From JANMMJ01 sp964543235 (GTDB lineage: Bacteria > Pseudomonadota > Alphaproteobacteria > Rhizobiales > Aestuariivirgaceae): a stretch of 46,277 bases of DNA. A program made the position numbers and the translations under genes. This document shows, one piece after another, positions 8,192 to 15,642 of the stretch (its first letter is position 1; each line of letters begins with the position of its first letter). The stretch spans positions 1-46,277 of the forward strand of contig CAZIXE010000028.1 of NCBI GenBank assembly GCA_964543235.1, in the 5' to 3' direction. The notes under the pieces are model-generated. The model made no database searches, was not told where the DNA came from, and saw only the letters and a program-made list of their open reading frames with translations.

Positions 8192-9283
8192 ACCATTCTC
8201 TCTGGGGCGCAGGGCGGCCCGCTTAAATTCAGTACACTGATCGTTTCGGATTTCTTCAAGCGGACGTCGGCCGAGACATCGCCGACGGTAGCCACCTATA
8301 CGCTCGACAGCGGCACCTTCACGCGGCTGGAGGGCGAAGATCTCGCCTACAATGGCCAGAACAACCCGGTGTCGGGCACGGCCACCAAGCTCCAGTACAC
8401 GAGCGGCGGCACGCTGACCTTCTCGCTGGCAGGCATGGCAGTGAGCGCGGCGACACTGTTCACTCTCGCCAAGTCGGGCGACACAGAAGGTTTTCTGGGC
8501 CTGGTGCTGGCGGGCGACGACACGGTGCTCGGCACCGCATTTGCCGACCAGCTGCAGGGGCTCGGAGGCAGCGACCTGATTCGCGGGCGGGCGGGCAAGG
8601 ATACGCTCGACGGCGGCGCCGGCAACGACACGCTGGATGGCGGGGCGGGCGCCGACAGGCTGGTGGGGGGAAGCGGTCTCGACATCGCCTCCTACAAGAA
8701 CGCGGAGAGCGGACTAACGGTGTCGCTGTCATCGCTCAGCCAGCGCACCGGTGAGGCAAAAGGCGACAGCTTCAGTTCGATCGAGGGACTGACGGGGAGC
8801 GACTTCGCCGACCGGCTCACCGGCAATGCCGGAAACAATGTGCTGAATGGCGGATCGGGCAGCGACGCGCTCTTCGCGCTAAGCGGCAAGGATACGGTTT
8901 CGGGCGGCGGGGGCAGCGACACGATCACCGGCGGCGCGCTGAGCGACCGCCTGTCGGGCGGGGCGGGCGCGGACTTCTTTGTCTATGAGAAGATCTCGGA
9001 TTCGGGCAGCGGCAGCTCCACCCGCGATGTCATCAGCGACTTCACGCCCGGAACCGACGTGATCGACCTCTCGGCCATCGACGCCAATGCCGATGTGGCG
9101 GGGAGCGCCTTCAGCTTCATCGGCGGTGCGGCTTTCTCGGGACCCGGCCAGGTCCGGGCGGTGCAAACGGGTCCGCACACCCTGCTCGAGATGAACACGT
9201 CCGGCACGTCCGGGGCGAGCATGAGCATTCTGCTTGAGAATGTTCTAGCTGGGTCAATCACATCTCAGGATTTTATACTGTGA
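8189..9283 (+). CDS. Short RTX (haemolysin-type calcium-binding repeat) protein, probable type I secretion substrate
   Basis: This 364-residue acidic, Gly/Asp-rich protein contains two blocks of RTX nonapeptides (GGxGxDxLx), at roughly residues 124-162 and 209-267, such as GGAGNDTLDGGAGADRL. These form calcium-bound beta rolls after export. The C-terminal region (DVISDFTPGTDVIDLSAID, then a hydrophobic tail ending SQDFIL) is the usual M10/serralysin-type secretion end. It has no Sec signal peptide, as expected for type I secretion. The N-terminal 120 residues match no enzyme I recognise, so it may be structural or adhesive. No ABC exporter, membrane fusion protein or outer membrane factor lies nearby. 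The start is TTG with a strong ribosome site. Confidence 0.85.
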   Translation: MTILSGAQGGPLKFSTLIVSDFFKRTSAETSPTVATYTLDSGTFTRLEGEDLAYNGQNNPVSGTATKLQYTSGGTLTFSLAGMAVSAATLFTLAKSGDTEGFLGLVLAGDDTVLGTAFADQLQGLGGSDLIRGRAGKDTLDGGAGNDTLDGGAGADRLVGGSGLDIASYKNAESGLTVSLSSLSQRTGEAKGDSFSSIEGLTGSDFADRLTGNAGNNVLNGGSGSDALFALSGKDTVSGGGGSDTITGGALSDRLSGGAGADFFVYEKISDSGSGSSTRDVISDFTPGTDVIDLSAIDANADVAGSAFSFIGGAAFSGPGQVRAVQTGPHTLLEMNTSGTSGASMSILLENVLAGSITSQDFIL

Positions 9284-9435
9284 TCGAAGATTTTTGTTGA
9301 TTTTAATCCTTGTTCGTGTTATGTACCGGCCGTTCCGGGCTGGTCCGGGCGTCGTGGAGGATGAGGATCGTGGCAGCAGGCAGGGAGCAGCAGCAGAGAG
9401 ACTACCGAAGGGCAGTTGCAAGGCCCTGTTGCGGT

Positions 9436-9600
9436 TCAGAAATCGCTGGCAATGCCGTTCACTTCCCAGTCACCATAGCGGGTCGGCTCGGGGCCGCCGG
9501 GGCCGTTCAGCTCGCGGGCGGGCGGGGCCGGCTGGCCGGCCTTGCGGCGGGCCTCGGCCTCGGCAAGGGCGCGCTCGGCTTCGGGGGACCTGACGGTCAT
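9436..9600 (-). CDS. DUF1674 / SDHAF4-type succinate dehydrogenase assembly factor
   Basis: This 54-residue protein ends with the hallmark GGPEPTRYGDWEVNG...SDF of the DUF1674 family, whose mitochondrial member SDHAF4 (Sdh8) binds flavinylated SdhA and protects it before SdhB joins. The first half is a charged Ala/Glu/Arg helix, as in other members. I chose the ATG at 9600 because an AGAGGA site precedes it by about 10 nt; an in-frame ATG ten codons earlier (9630) has no such site. The gene is divergent from htpX with 69 nt between starts. No sdh gene is in the window. Confidence 0.85.
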   Translation of the reverse strand: MTVRSPEAERALAEAEARRKAGQPAPPARELNGPGGPEPTRYGDWEVNGIASDF

Positions 9601-9669
9601 CGGCTTGATCCTCTTTCGGGCGTCCCACATATAGGGGGCCGGAATGGCGTGCAAGGAGGCGCCGAGGCC

Positions 9670-10581
9670 ATGAACATGATGCGGACCGGATTGCTGCTGG
9701 CGGCCCTGACCGGCCTGTTCCTCGCCGTCGGCTATGTCATCGGCGGGCAGGGCGGCATGGTGATCGCCTTCCTGTTCTCGGTGGCAACCAACCTGTTCGC
9801 CTACTGGAACGCCGACAAGATGGTGCTGCGCATGTATGGCGCGCGCGAAGTCGATCACAGCACGGCGCCGGAGTTCCATGACATGGTGGCAAGACTGGCG
9901 CAGCGCGCCGGGCTGCCGATGCCCAGGGTCTACATCATCGACAGCCCGCAGCCCAATGCGTTTGCGACCGGGCGCAACCCCGAGAATGCCGCGGTTGCGG
10001 CGACCACCGGCCTGCTCCGCATGCTGAGCCGCGATGAAGTGGCGGGTGTCATGGCGCATGAGCTGGCACATGTCAGAAACCGCGATACGCTGATCATGAC
10101 CATGACGGCCACGATCGCGGGGGCCATCTCCATGCTGGCCAATTTCGGCCTGTTCTTCGGCGGGCGCAGCCGCGACAATCCGCTGGGGCCGATCGGCATG
10201 ATTGCCATGATGATCCTGGCGCCGCTGGGTGCCATGCTGGTGCAGATGGCGATCAGCCGGACACGCGAGTATGCGGCCGACCGGCTGGGTGCCGAGATCA
10301 GCGGGCAGCCCATGTCACTCGCCTCGGCGCTGCAGAAGATCGCCGGCGCCGCGCACCGAATCGAGAACCCGCAGGCCGAGGCCAATCCGGCGACAGCCCA
10401 TCTCTTCATCATCAATCCGCTGTCGGGCGCGCGCATGGACAATCTGTTCTCCACGCATCCGGCCACGGAGAACCGGATCGCGGCGCTGACGCAGATGGCC
10501 CGTGAAATGGCACATGGCAGCCATGCCGGCGGCGGCCCATGGGCGACGGCCGGCACCGCGCCGCGCGGTCCGTGGGGGTAA
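9670..10581 (+). CDS. htpX: HtpX-family membrane zinc metalloprotease
   Basis: This 303-residue inner-membrane M48B protease takes part in quality control of misfolded membrane proteins together with FtsH. Two N-terminal membrane segments (residues 7-25 and 28-45) precede the zinc site His130-Glu131-x-x-His134 (HELAH). The third ligand is Glu200 in the REYAAD motif, and two more hydrophobic segments lie between the two. The C-terminus carries the family substrate-side motif NPLSGARMDNLFSTHPATENRI. The ATG at 9670 follows AAGGAGG by 10 nt. It is followed after 9 nt by rsmB. The frame is open far upstream, but no family sequence lies there. Confidence 0.96.
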   Translation: MNMMRTGLLLAALTGLFLAVGYVIGGQGGMVIAFLFSVATNLFAYWNADKMVLRMYGAREVDHSTAPEFHDMVARLAQRAGLPMPRVYIIDSPQPNAFATGRNPENAAVAATTGLLRMLSRDEVAGVMAHELAHVRNRDTLIMTMTATIAGAISMLANFGLFFGGRSRDNPLGPIGMIAMMILAPLGAMLVQMAISRTREYAADRLGAEISGQPMSLASALQKIAGAAHRIENPQAEANPATAHLFIINPLSGARMDNLFSTHPATENRIAALTQMAREMAHGSHAGGGPWATAGTAPRGPWG

Positions 10582-10590
10582 GTCCTGGGC

Positions 10591-11892
10591 GTGCAATCCC
10601 AAAAATCCGGTTACGAATCCCGCCGCCTCGCGCTCAGCCTGCTCGAGGCGGTGATCGTTCAGGGCAAGCCACTCGACGAAGCGCTCGATGCGGTTTGCCC
10701 GGCCAGCCTTGCGGCGCGTGACCGCGCCTTTGCCCATGCCATGGCCGCTGCGGCACTGCGGCACAAAGGCGAAGCCGAGGTGGTGCTGCGCCGCCATCTC
10801 GCCAGGCCGCTGCCACGGTCTTCGGGACCGGCGCCGCTGATCCTTCTGCTCGGGGCGGCACAGCTCCTGTTCCTCAACGCGCCTCCCCATGCGACGATCG
10901 ACCTGTCGGTGACCCTGGCCAATGCCGACGCCAAGGCCAAACACTTCGCCAGGCTCATCAATGCCGTGCTGCGCAAGGTGAGCGCGGAGGGCCGTTCCGC
11001 GCTCGCCGGTCTCGATGCGACGGGCCTCAACACGCCGGCCTGGCTTATGAAGAGCTGGTCCAGCGCCTATGGCGAGGCTGCGGCAAGGGCCGTTGCCAAC
11101 AGCCATCTGGCGCCCGCCGCCCTCGACATCACGGTCAAGGGCGATCACGCGACATGGGCGGCAAGGCTTGGCGGAACGCTGCTGCCGACCGGCAGCATCC
11201 GGCTGGCGCCGCCCGATGCCATTGCCAGCCTTCCCGGCTATGCGGAGGGGGCGTGGTGGGTGCAGGATGCGGCCGCGGCGCTCCCGGCAAGGCTGCTCGG
11301 CGAAATCGGCGGGCGCCGGGTGCTCGACCTCTGTGCCGCACCGGGGGGAAAGACGGCACAGCTCGCGGCGGCCGGCGCGGCAGTGACGGCCGTCGATATT
11401 GCCGCGGCGCGGCTCGAGCGCGTTGCCGCCAACCTGGCGCGACTTCGGCTCAAGGCGGAGCTGGTGACTGCCGATGTGCTGGCCATGGCGCCGGAGGCCC
11501 TATTCGATGCGGTGCTGCTCGATGCGCCCTGTTCGGCGACCGGGACGATCCGCCGGCATCCCGACCTGCCCTATCTCAAGACGGCCCGGCAGGTCGACGA
11601 ACTTGCGAAGCTGCAGGGGCGCCTGCTCGCCCATGCGTCCCGATTCGTCCGCCCCGGCGGGCTCCTGGTCTATTGCACCTGCTCGCTGCAGCCGGATGAA
11701 GGCGAGGCCCAGGCGGAGGCTTTCCTGCGGCGCCAGCCCGCATTCCAGCTCGTGGCGGTAGAGCCGGACGAGATCGGGAACCAGGCGCATTTCATAACGG
11801 CCGCGGGCGACCTGCGCACATTGCCGTCGATGCGCATCGGCAACGCCCAGGGACTCGACGGGTTCTTCGCCGCGCGATTCCGCCGCAGCTGA
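10591..11892 (+). CDS. rsmB: 16S rRNA (cytosine-C5) methyltransferase, RsmB type
   Basis: This 433-residue protein has an N-terminal NusB-like RNA-binding domain (about 1-140) and a C-terminal Rossmann methyltransferase. The AdoMet motif is LDLCAAPGGKT (246-255). The two catalytic cysteines are Cys314 in motif IV (DAPCSATGTIRRHPD) and Cys364 in motif VI (YCTCS). RsmB methylates C967 of 16S rRNA. The start is GTG at 10591, 9 nt after htpX. The htpX-rsmB-heparinase-purH order is one I associate with Rhizobiales genomes. Confidence 0.93.
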   Translation: MQSQKSGYESRRLALSLLEAVIVQGKPLDEALDAVCPASLAARDRAFAHAMAAAALRHKGEAEVVLRRHLARPLPRSSGPAPLILLLGAAQLLFLNAPPHATIDLSVTLANADAKAKHFARLINAVLRKVSAEGRSALAGLDATGLNTPAWLMKSWSSAYGEAAARAVANSHLAPAALDITVKGDHATWAARLGGTLLPTGSIRLAPPDAIASLPGYAEGAWWVQDAAAALPARLLGEIGGRRVLDLCAAPGGKTAQLAAAGAAVTAVDIAAARLERVAANLARLRLKAELVTADVLAMAPEALFDAVLLDAPCSATGTIRRHPDLPYLKTARQVDELAKLQGRLLAHASRFVRPGGLLVYCTCSLQPDEGEAQAEAFLRRQPAFQLVAVEPDEIGNQAHFITAAGDLRTLPSMRIGNAQGLDGFFAARFRRS

Positions 11893-11974
11893 GCCGTTAT
11901 CAGTTCGTTAACCATGGCGGCGATTGAATGGCCGGACCCCGCAACTTCCTGGATATCTGCCGGCCCCGTTTCCC

Positions 11975-13660
11975 ATGGCGAGCGCTTCCCTCCTTCGTCT
12001 CGTACGGCCGGCCTGGGCGGCCGGATTCGCCGGCGCGTCGCTGGCGCTCCCTGACTTCCGCAATGCGGTGCCCGACCTTGCCATTCCGCCGCTCATACCG
12101 GGCGACCGCGAAACCGCCCACCGGCTCTATCGCGGCGAATTCAGCTTTGCCGGCCATACGGTCGTGGCAGGGCCGGACGGCATCTTCGCCGCGCCGGCAC
12201 CGGCCAGCAGCTGGTGGCGGGCGCTGCACAGTTTCGGCTGGCTGAACGACCTCCTGGGCAGCGGCTTCGAGCTGCACCGGGCCTTCGCGCGAGCGCAGTT
12301 GCAGGCCTGGCATGCCGCACCGGCGGCGGCGGCCTCACGGCGGGACACCGCCGTGACCGCCCGGCGCCTGTCAGTGGTGGCCCATGCCTGGCCCGAACTG
12401 CTGCGGGGTGCTTCGATGGCGTTCACGCAGGATCTGGCGCGGATCGTCAGCCGCGATGCCGCGGCGCTGGCAGGGGCCCTGCCCCGGGTGACCGGGCGGC
12501 TCGACGGGCTGCTCGCCGCCACGGCCCTGGCGCGGCTGGTCTTCGGCTTCAAGGCCCTCGGTAATCTCAGATCCTTTGCCCTGACACGGCTGGGCAGCGA
12601 ACTCGACCGCTTCATCCTGCCGGACGGCGGACCTGCCTCGCGCAACGGCGCGGATCTCGCCGACGTCCTGGCCGAACTGGTGCCGCTGCGCGATGCCATG
12701 GTGCTGGCGCGGCGCGAGGTGCCGCATGTCATCCATGCCGCGATCGAACGCGCCATGCCGATGCTGCGCTTCTTTGCCCACGGCGACGGCGGGCTTGGCT
12801 TCTTCCAGGGCGTCAATGGCCCCAGAACCAGGATCCTCAAGGCGCTGCTGGAACGTGACACCGTGTTCGGCAAGACCTTCGTGCATGCGGTGCACTCGGG
12901 TTACGTGCGGTTCCAGCAAGGCGCGGCGACACTGCTCATGGATGTGAAGGCGGGGCCGCTGGCGGCGGCGCCGTTTGCCTTCGAGTTCTCCGATGACGCG
13001 CACCGGGTGGTGGTCAATTGCGGCTATCTGCTCGATGACCATCCCGGCTGGCGCAAGGCGTGCTGCAGCACGGCGGCGCACAGCACAGCGATGATCGGCG
13101 AACGCGAGCCCGGCCGCGAAGAATCCTTCCGAAAGATCATCGGATTCCTGCAGCGCAGGCCGGCGCGGGTCATCGAATCGGCCGTGGAGACGATCGCGGC
13201 ACCGCAGGGGGCGGTGCTGCGGGCCGAGCATGACGGCTACGCGGCCACATTCGGCCTGACCCACCAGCGCAGTGTCTATCTGGCAGCGGCCGGACAGGAT
13301 CTGCGCGGGGAAGACTGTTTCCTGCCCGCCGATCCGCTGGTGCGGGCGCCGCAGGAGGTGCCGTTCGTCATCCGCTTCCATCTTCACCCGGGTGTCAAGG
13401 CGTCACTGTCGCGCGACGGCGCCGGGGTGCTGCTGCAACTGCCGAACAAGGCAGGCTGGCAGTTCTCGCTGCGGGGCGGGGCGCTGGCGCTGGAAGAGAG
13501 CGTGTATCTGCCCGGCGAAGGCGAAGTCAGACCAGCGCAGCAGATCGTGGTGCGGGGGCTCGCGGCGAGCCCCGCCAAAGTCAACTGGGCGTTCAAGGCG
13601 CTGGGACGGCCGGCGCGGAAAGCTGCCCGGCCCGAGGATTCCCCGGAACTGCCTTTCTGA
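11975..13660 (+). CDS. Heparinase II/III family protein
   Basis: This protein of about 561 residues has the two-part layout of heparinase II/III-like lyases: an alpha-helical toroid in the first half (with GFKALGNLRSFALTRLGSELDRFILPDGG) and a beta-sandwich in the second (from about residue 360, with HRVVVNCGYLLDD and IRFHLHPGVKASLSRDG). Known members cleave uronic-acid polysaccharides by beta-elimination, but substrates of this alphaproteobacterial group are not established. The start is uncertain: TTG at 11924 is in frame and would add 17 residues, and neither has a good ribosome site. It lies 57 nt before purH. Confidence 0.82.
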   Translation: MASASLLRLVRPAWAAGFAGASLALPDFRNAVPDLAIPPLIPGDRETAHRLYRGEFSFAGHTVVAGPDGIFAAPAPASSWWRALHSFGWLNDLLGSGFELHRAFARAQLQAWHAAPAAAASRRDTAVTARRLSVVAHAWPELLRGASMAFTQDLARIVSRDAAALAGALPRVTGRLDGLLAATALARLVFGFKALGNLRSFALTRLGSELDRFILPDGGPASRNGADLADVLAELVPLRDAMVLARREVPHVIHAAIERAMPMLRFFAHGDGGLGFFQGVNGPRTRILKALLERDTVFGKTFVHAVHSGYVRFQQGAATLLMDVKAGPLAAAPFAFEFSDDAHRVVVNCGYLLDDHPGWRKACCSTAAHSTAMIGEREPGREESFRKIIGFLQRRPARVIESAVETIAAPQGAVLRAEHDGYAATFGLTHQRSVYLAAAGQDLRGEDCFLPADPLVRAPQEVPFVIRFHLHPGVKASLSRDGAGVLLQLPNKAGWQFSLRGGALALEESVYLPGEGEVRPAQQIVVRGLAASPAKVNWAFKALGRPARKAARPEDSPELPF

Positions 13661-13665
13661 TTGAA

Positions 13666-13696
13666 GCGCCGGCGATCTGTGCTATCGCACCGGCGC
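13666..13696 (+). repeat. Stem-loop between heparinase gene and purH
   Basis: GCGCCGG (13666-13672) pairs with CCGGCGC (13690-13696), and an inner CGAT/ATCG pair extends the stem past a 2-nt bulge, with a 7-nt loop. It begins 6 nt after the heparinase stop and ends 8 nt before the purH ribosome site. No T-run follows, so it is not a standard terminator. It may shape mRNA processing or purH translation; this is inference. Confidence 0.4.
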
Positions 13697-13717
13697 ATCA
13701 CACCCGGAGGCCTTCGC

Positions 13718-15289
13718 TTGACCACCCGCATCCGCCGCGCCCTCATTTCCGTTGCCGACAAGACCGGACTCGAAGCCTTTGCCGGGGCGCTCGCCGGGGC
13801 CGGGATTGCCCTGATCTCGACCGGCGGGACCGCTCAGGCGCTGCGCGGCCTAGGGCTCACGGTCAGCGATGTCTCGGAGGTGACGGGTTTTCCCGAGATC
13901 ATGGAGGGGCGGGTCAAGACGCTGCATCCCAAGGTGCATGGCGGGCTGCTGGCGGTGCGCGACAAGCCCGAACACATGCGGGCGGCCGAAGCCAACGGCA
14001 TCGGCATGATCGACCTCGTGGCGGTCAATCTCTATCCCTTCGAGGCGACGGTCGGGCGCGGGGCCGCGTTCGGCGACATCATCGAGAATATCGATGTCGG
14101 CGGGCCGGCGATGATCCGGGCGGCGGCCAAGAACCATGCCTTCGTCACGGTGGTGGTCGATCCCGGCGATTATGAGGGCGTCGCGCGGGAGATCGCGGCG
14201 GACGGCACGACAAGCCTCGACACGCGGCGGCGGCTGGCGGCCAAGGCCTTTGCCCGGACGGGGAGTTATGACGCAGCCATCAGCCAGTGGCTGCTTCAGG
14301 AGGCCGGTGTTACGGGCCCTGCCTATGCGGCGCTGGGCGGCCCGCTGATCCAGCCGCTCCGCTACGGCGAAAATCCGCACCAGTGGGCAGGCTTCTACCG
14401 CAGCATCGAGCAGCGCCCGGGAGTGGCCACGGCGCGGCAGCTGCAGGGCAAGGAACTCTCCTACAACAACATCAACGATACTGACGCGGCCTTCGAGTGC
14501 GTGGCCGAGTTCGAGCGGCCGGCCTGCGTCATCGTCAAGCACGCCAACCCCTGCGGGGTGGCGATGGCGGCGACGCCGGCGGAAGCCTACGCCAAGGCGC
14601 TGGCCTGCGATCCGGTGAGCGCGTTCGGCGGCATCATCGCCTTCAACCGGGCGATCGACGAGGCGGCAGCACAGGCGATCGCCTCGCTGTTCACCGAAGT
14701 GATCATCGCACCGGGCGCCAGCCCGGAAGCGCGGGCGGTGATCGCCGGCAAGAAGAATTTGCGGCTCTTGGTGACGGACGGGCTGCCCTCGCCCGGCGCG
14801 CCGGGCATTGCCGCGAAGACAGTGGCGGGCGGGCTGCTGCTGCAAGCGCGCGATACGGGTGCGGTCGATGCTGCAGACCTGAAAGTGGTGAGCAAGCGGG
14901 CGCCGAGCGCCGCCGAGCTTGCCGACCTGCTGTTTGCCTTCAAAGTGGCGAAACATGTGAAATCCAACGCCATCGTCTATGCCAGGGACGGGGCGACGGT
15001 GGGCATCGGCGCCGGGCAGATGTCGCGCGTCGACGCAGCGCGGATCGCGGCCGCCAAGAGCCTCGATGCCGCGAGGGCCCAGGGGCTTGGCGAGGCGCTG
15101 GCCAAGGGGTCGGTGGTGGCCTCCGACGCCTTCTTCCCGTTTGCCGACGGGCTGCTGCAGGCGGCGGAAGCAGGCGCCACGGCGGTCATCCAGCCCGGCG
15201 GTTCCCTGCGCGACGCGGAAGTGATCGCCGCGGCGGATGCGGCAGGCCTCGCCATGGTCTTCACTGGAATCCGGCATTTCCGGCATTAG
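13718..15289 (+). CDS. purH: Bifunctional AICAR formyltransferase / IMP cyclohydrolase
   Basis: This 523-residue enzyme catalyses the last two steps of IMP synthesis: formyl transfer from 10-formyl-THF to AICAR, then ring closure. The N-terminal MGS-like cyclohydrolase domain shows ISTGGTAQAL and GRVKTLHPKVHGGLL. The C-terminal formyltransferase domain shows LRYGENPHQ, GKELSYNNIND and the active-site KHANPCGVA, and it ends with IQPGGSLRD...FTGIRHFRH. The start is TTG at 13718 (MTTRIRRALISVADK), 7 nt after CGGAGG; the frame is open 19 codons further upstream but without family sequence. Length is normal for the family. Confidence 0.97.
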   Translation: MTTRIRRALISVADKTGLEAFAGALAGAGIALISTGGTAQALRGLGLTVSDVSEVTGFPEIMEGRVKTLHPKVHGGLLAVRDKPEHMRAAEANGIGMIDLVAVNLYPFEATVGRGAAFGDIIENIDVGGPAMIRAAAKNHAFVTVVVDPGDYEGVAREIAADGTTSLDTRRRLAAKAFARTGSYDAAISQWLLQEAGVTGPAYAALGGPLIQPLRYGENPHQWAGFYRSIEQRPGVATARQLQGKELSYNNINDTDAAFECVAEFERPACVIVKHANPCGVAMAATPAEAYAKALACDPVSAFGGIIAFNRAIDEAAAQAIASLFTEVIIAPGASPEARAVIAGKKNLRLLVTDGLPSPGAPGIAAKTVAGGLLLQARDTGAVDAADLKVVSKRAPSAAELADLLFAFKVAKHVKSNAIVYARDGATVGIGAGQMSRVDAARIAAAKSLDAARAQGLGEALAKGSVVASDAFFPFADGLLQAAEAGATAVIQPGGSLRDAEVIAAADAAGLAMVFTGIRHFRH

Positions 15290-15319
15290 GCAGATTGCGA
15301 CCGCAACAAGGAGGACAAC

Positions 15320-15640
15320 ATGCTGGTCACCACAACCAACACGATCGAAGGACGCCGCGTCGTCGAATACAAGGGGCTCGTGGCCGGCGAGGCCATTCTC
15401 GGCGCCAATGTGTTCCGCGATCTCTTCGCCTCGATCCGCGATATCGTCGGGGGGCGGTCAGGGGCCTATGAGAAAGTGCTCACCGAGGCACGCCAGACGG
15501 CAATAGCCGACATGACCGACGAGGCCCAGCGGCTCGGCGCCAACGCGGTGATCGGCGTCGACATCGACTATGAAACCGTCGGCTCCAATGGCAGCATGCT
15601 GATGGTGACGGCCGCCGGCACGGCGGTCCGCATCGAGTAG
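15320..15640 (+). CDS. YbjQ/UPF0145-family protein
   Basis: This 106-residue protein belongs to the YbjQ (UPF0145, putative heavy-metal-binding) family. The core text is TTTNTIEGRRVVEYKGLVAGEAILGANVFRD, followed by the conserved GGRSGAYEKVL and GANAVIGVDIDYE segments. Members form homopentamers; their function is not settled. The ATG follows AAGGAGG by 5 nt. It lies 30 nt after purH, so it is probably co-transcribed, and it converges with gdhB (2-nt gap). Confidence 0.88.
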   Translation: MLVTTTNTIEGRRVVEYKGLVAGEAILGANVFRDLFASIRDIVGGRSGAYEKVLTEARQTAIADMTDEAQRLGANAVIGVDIDYETVGSNGSMLMVTAAGTAVRIE

Positions 15641-15642
15641 AA

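Noticed and set aside
8560..8990. Tandem DNA repeat array
   Set aside because: The periodic GGC-rich sequence encodes RTX nonapeptides; the repeats are at protein level and diverged at DNA level.
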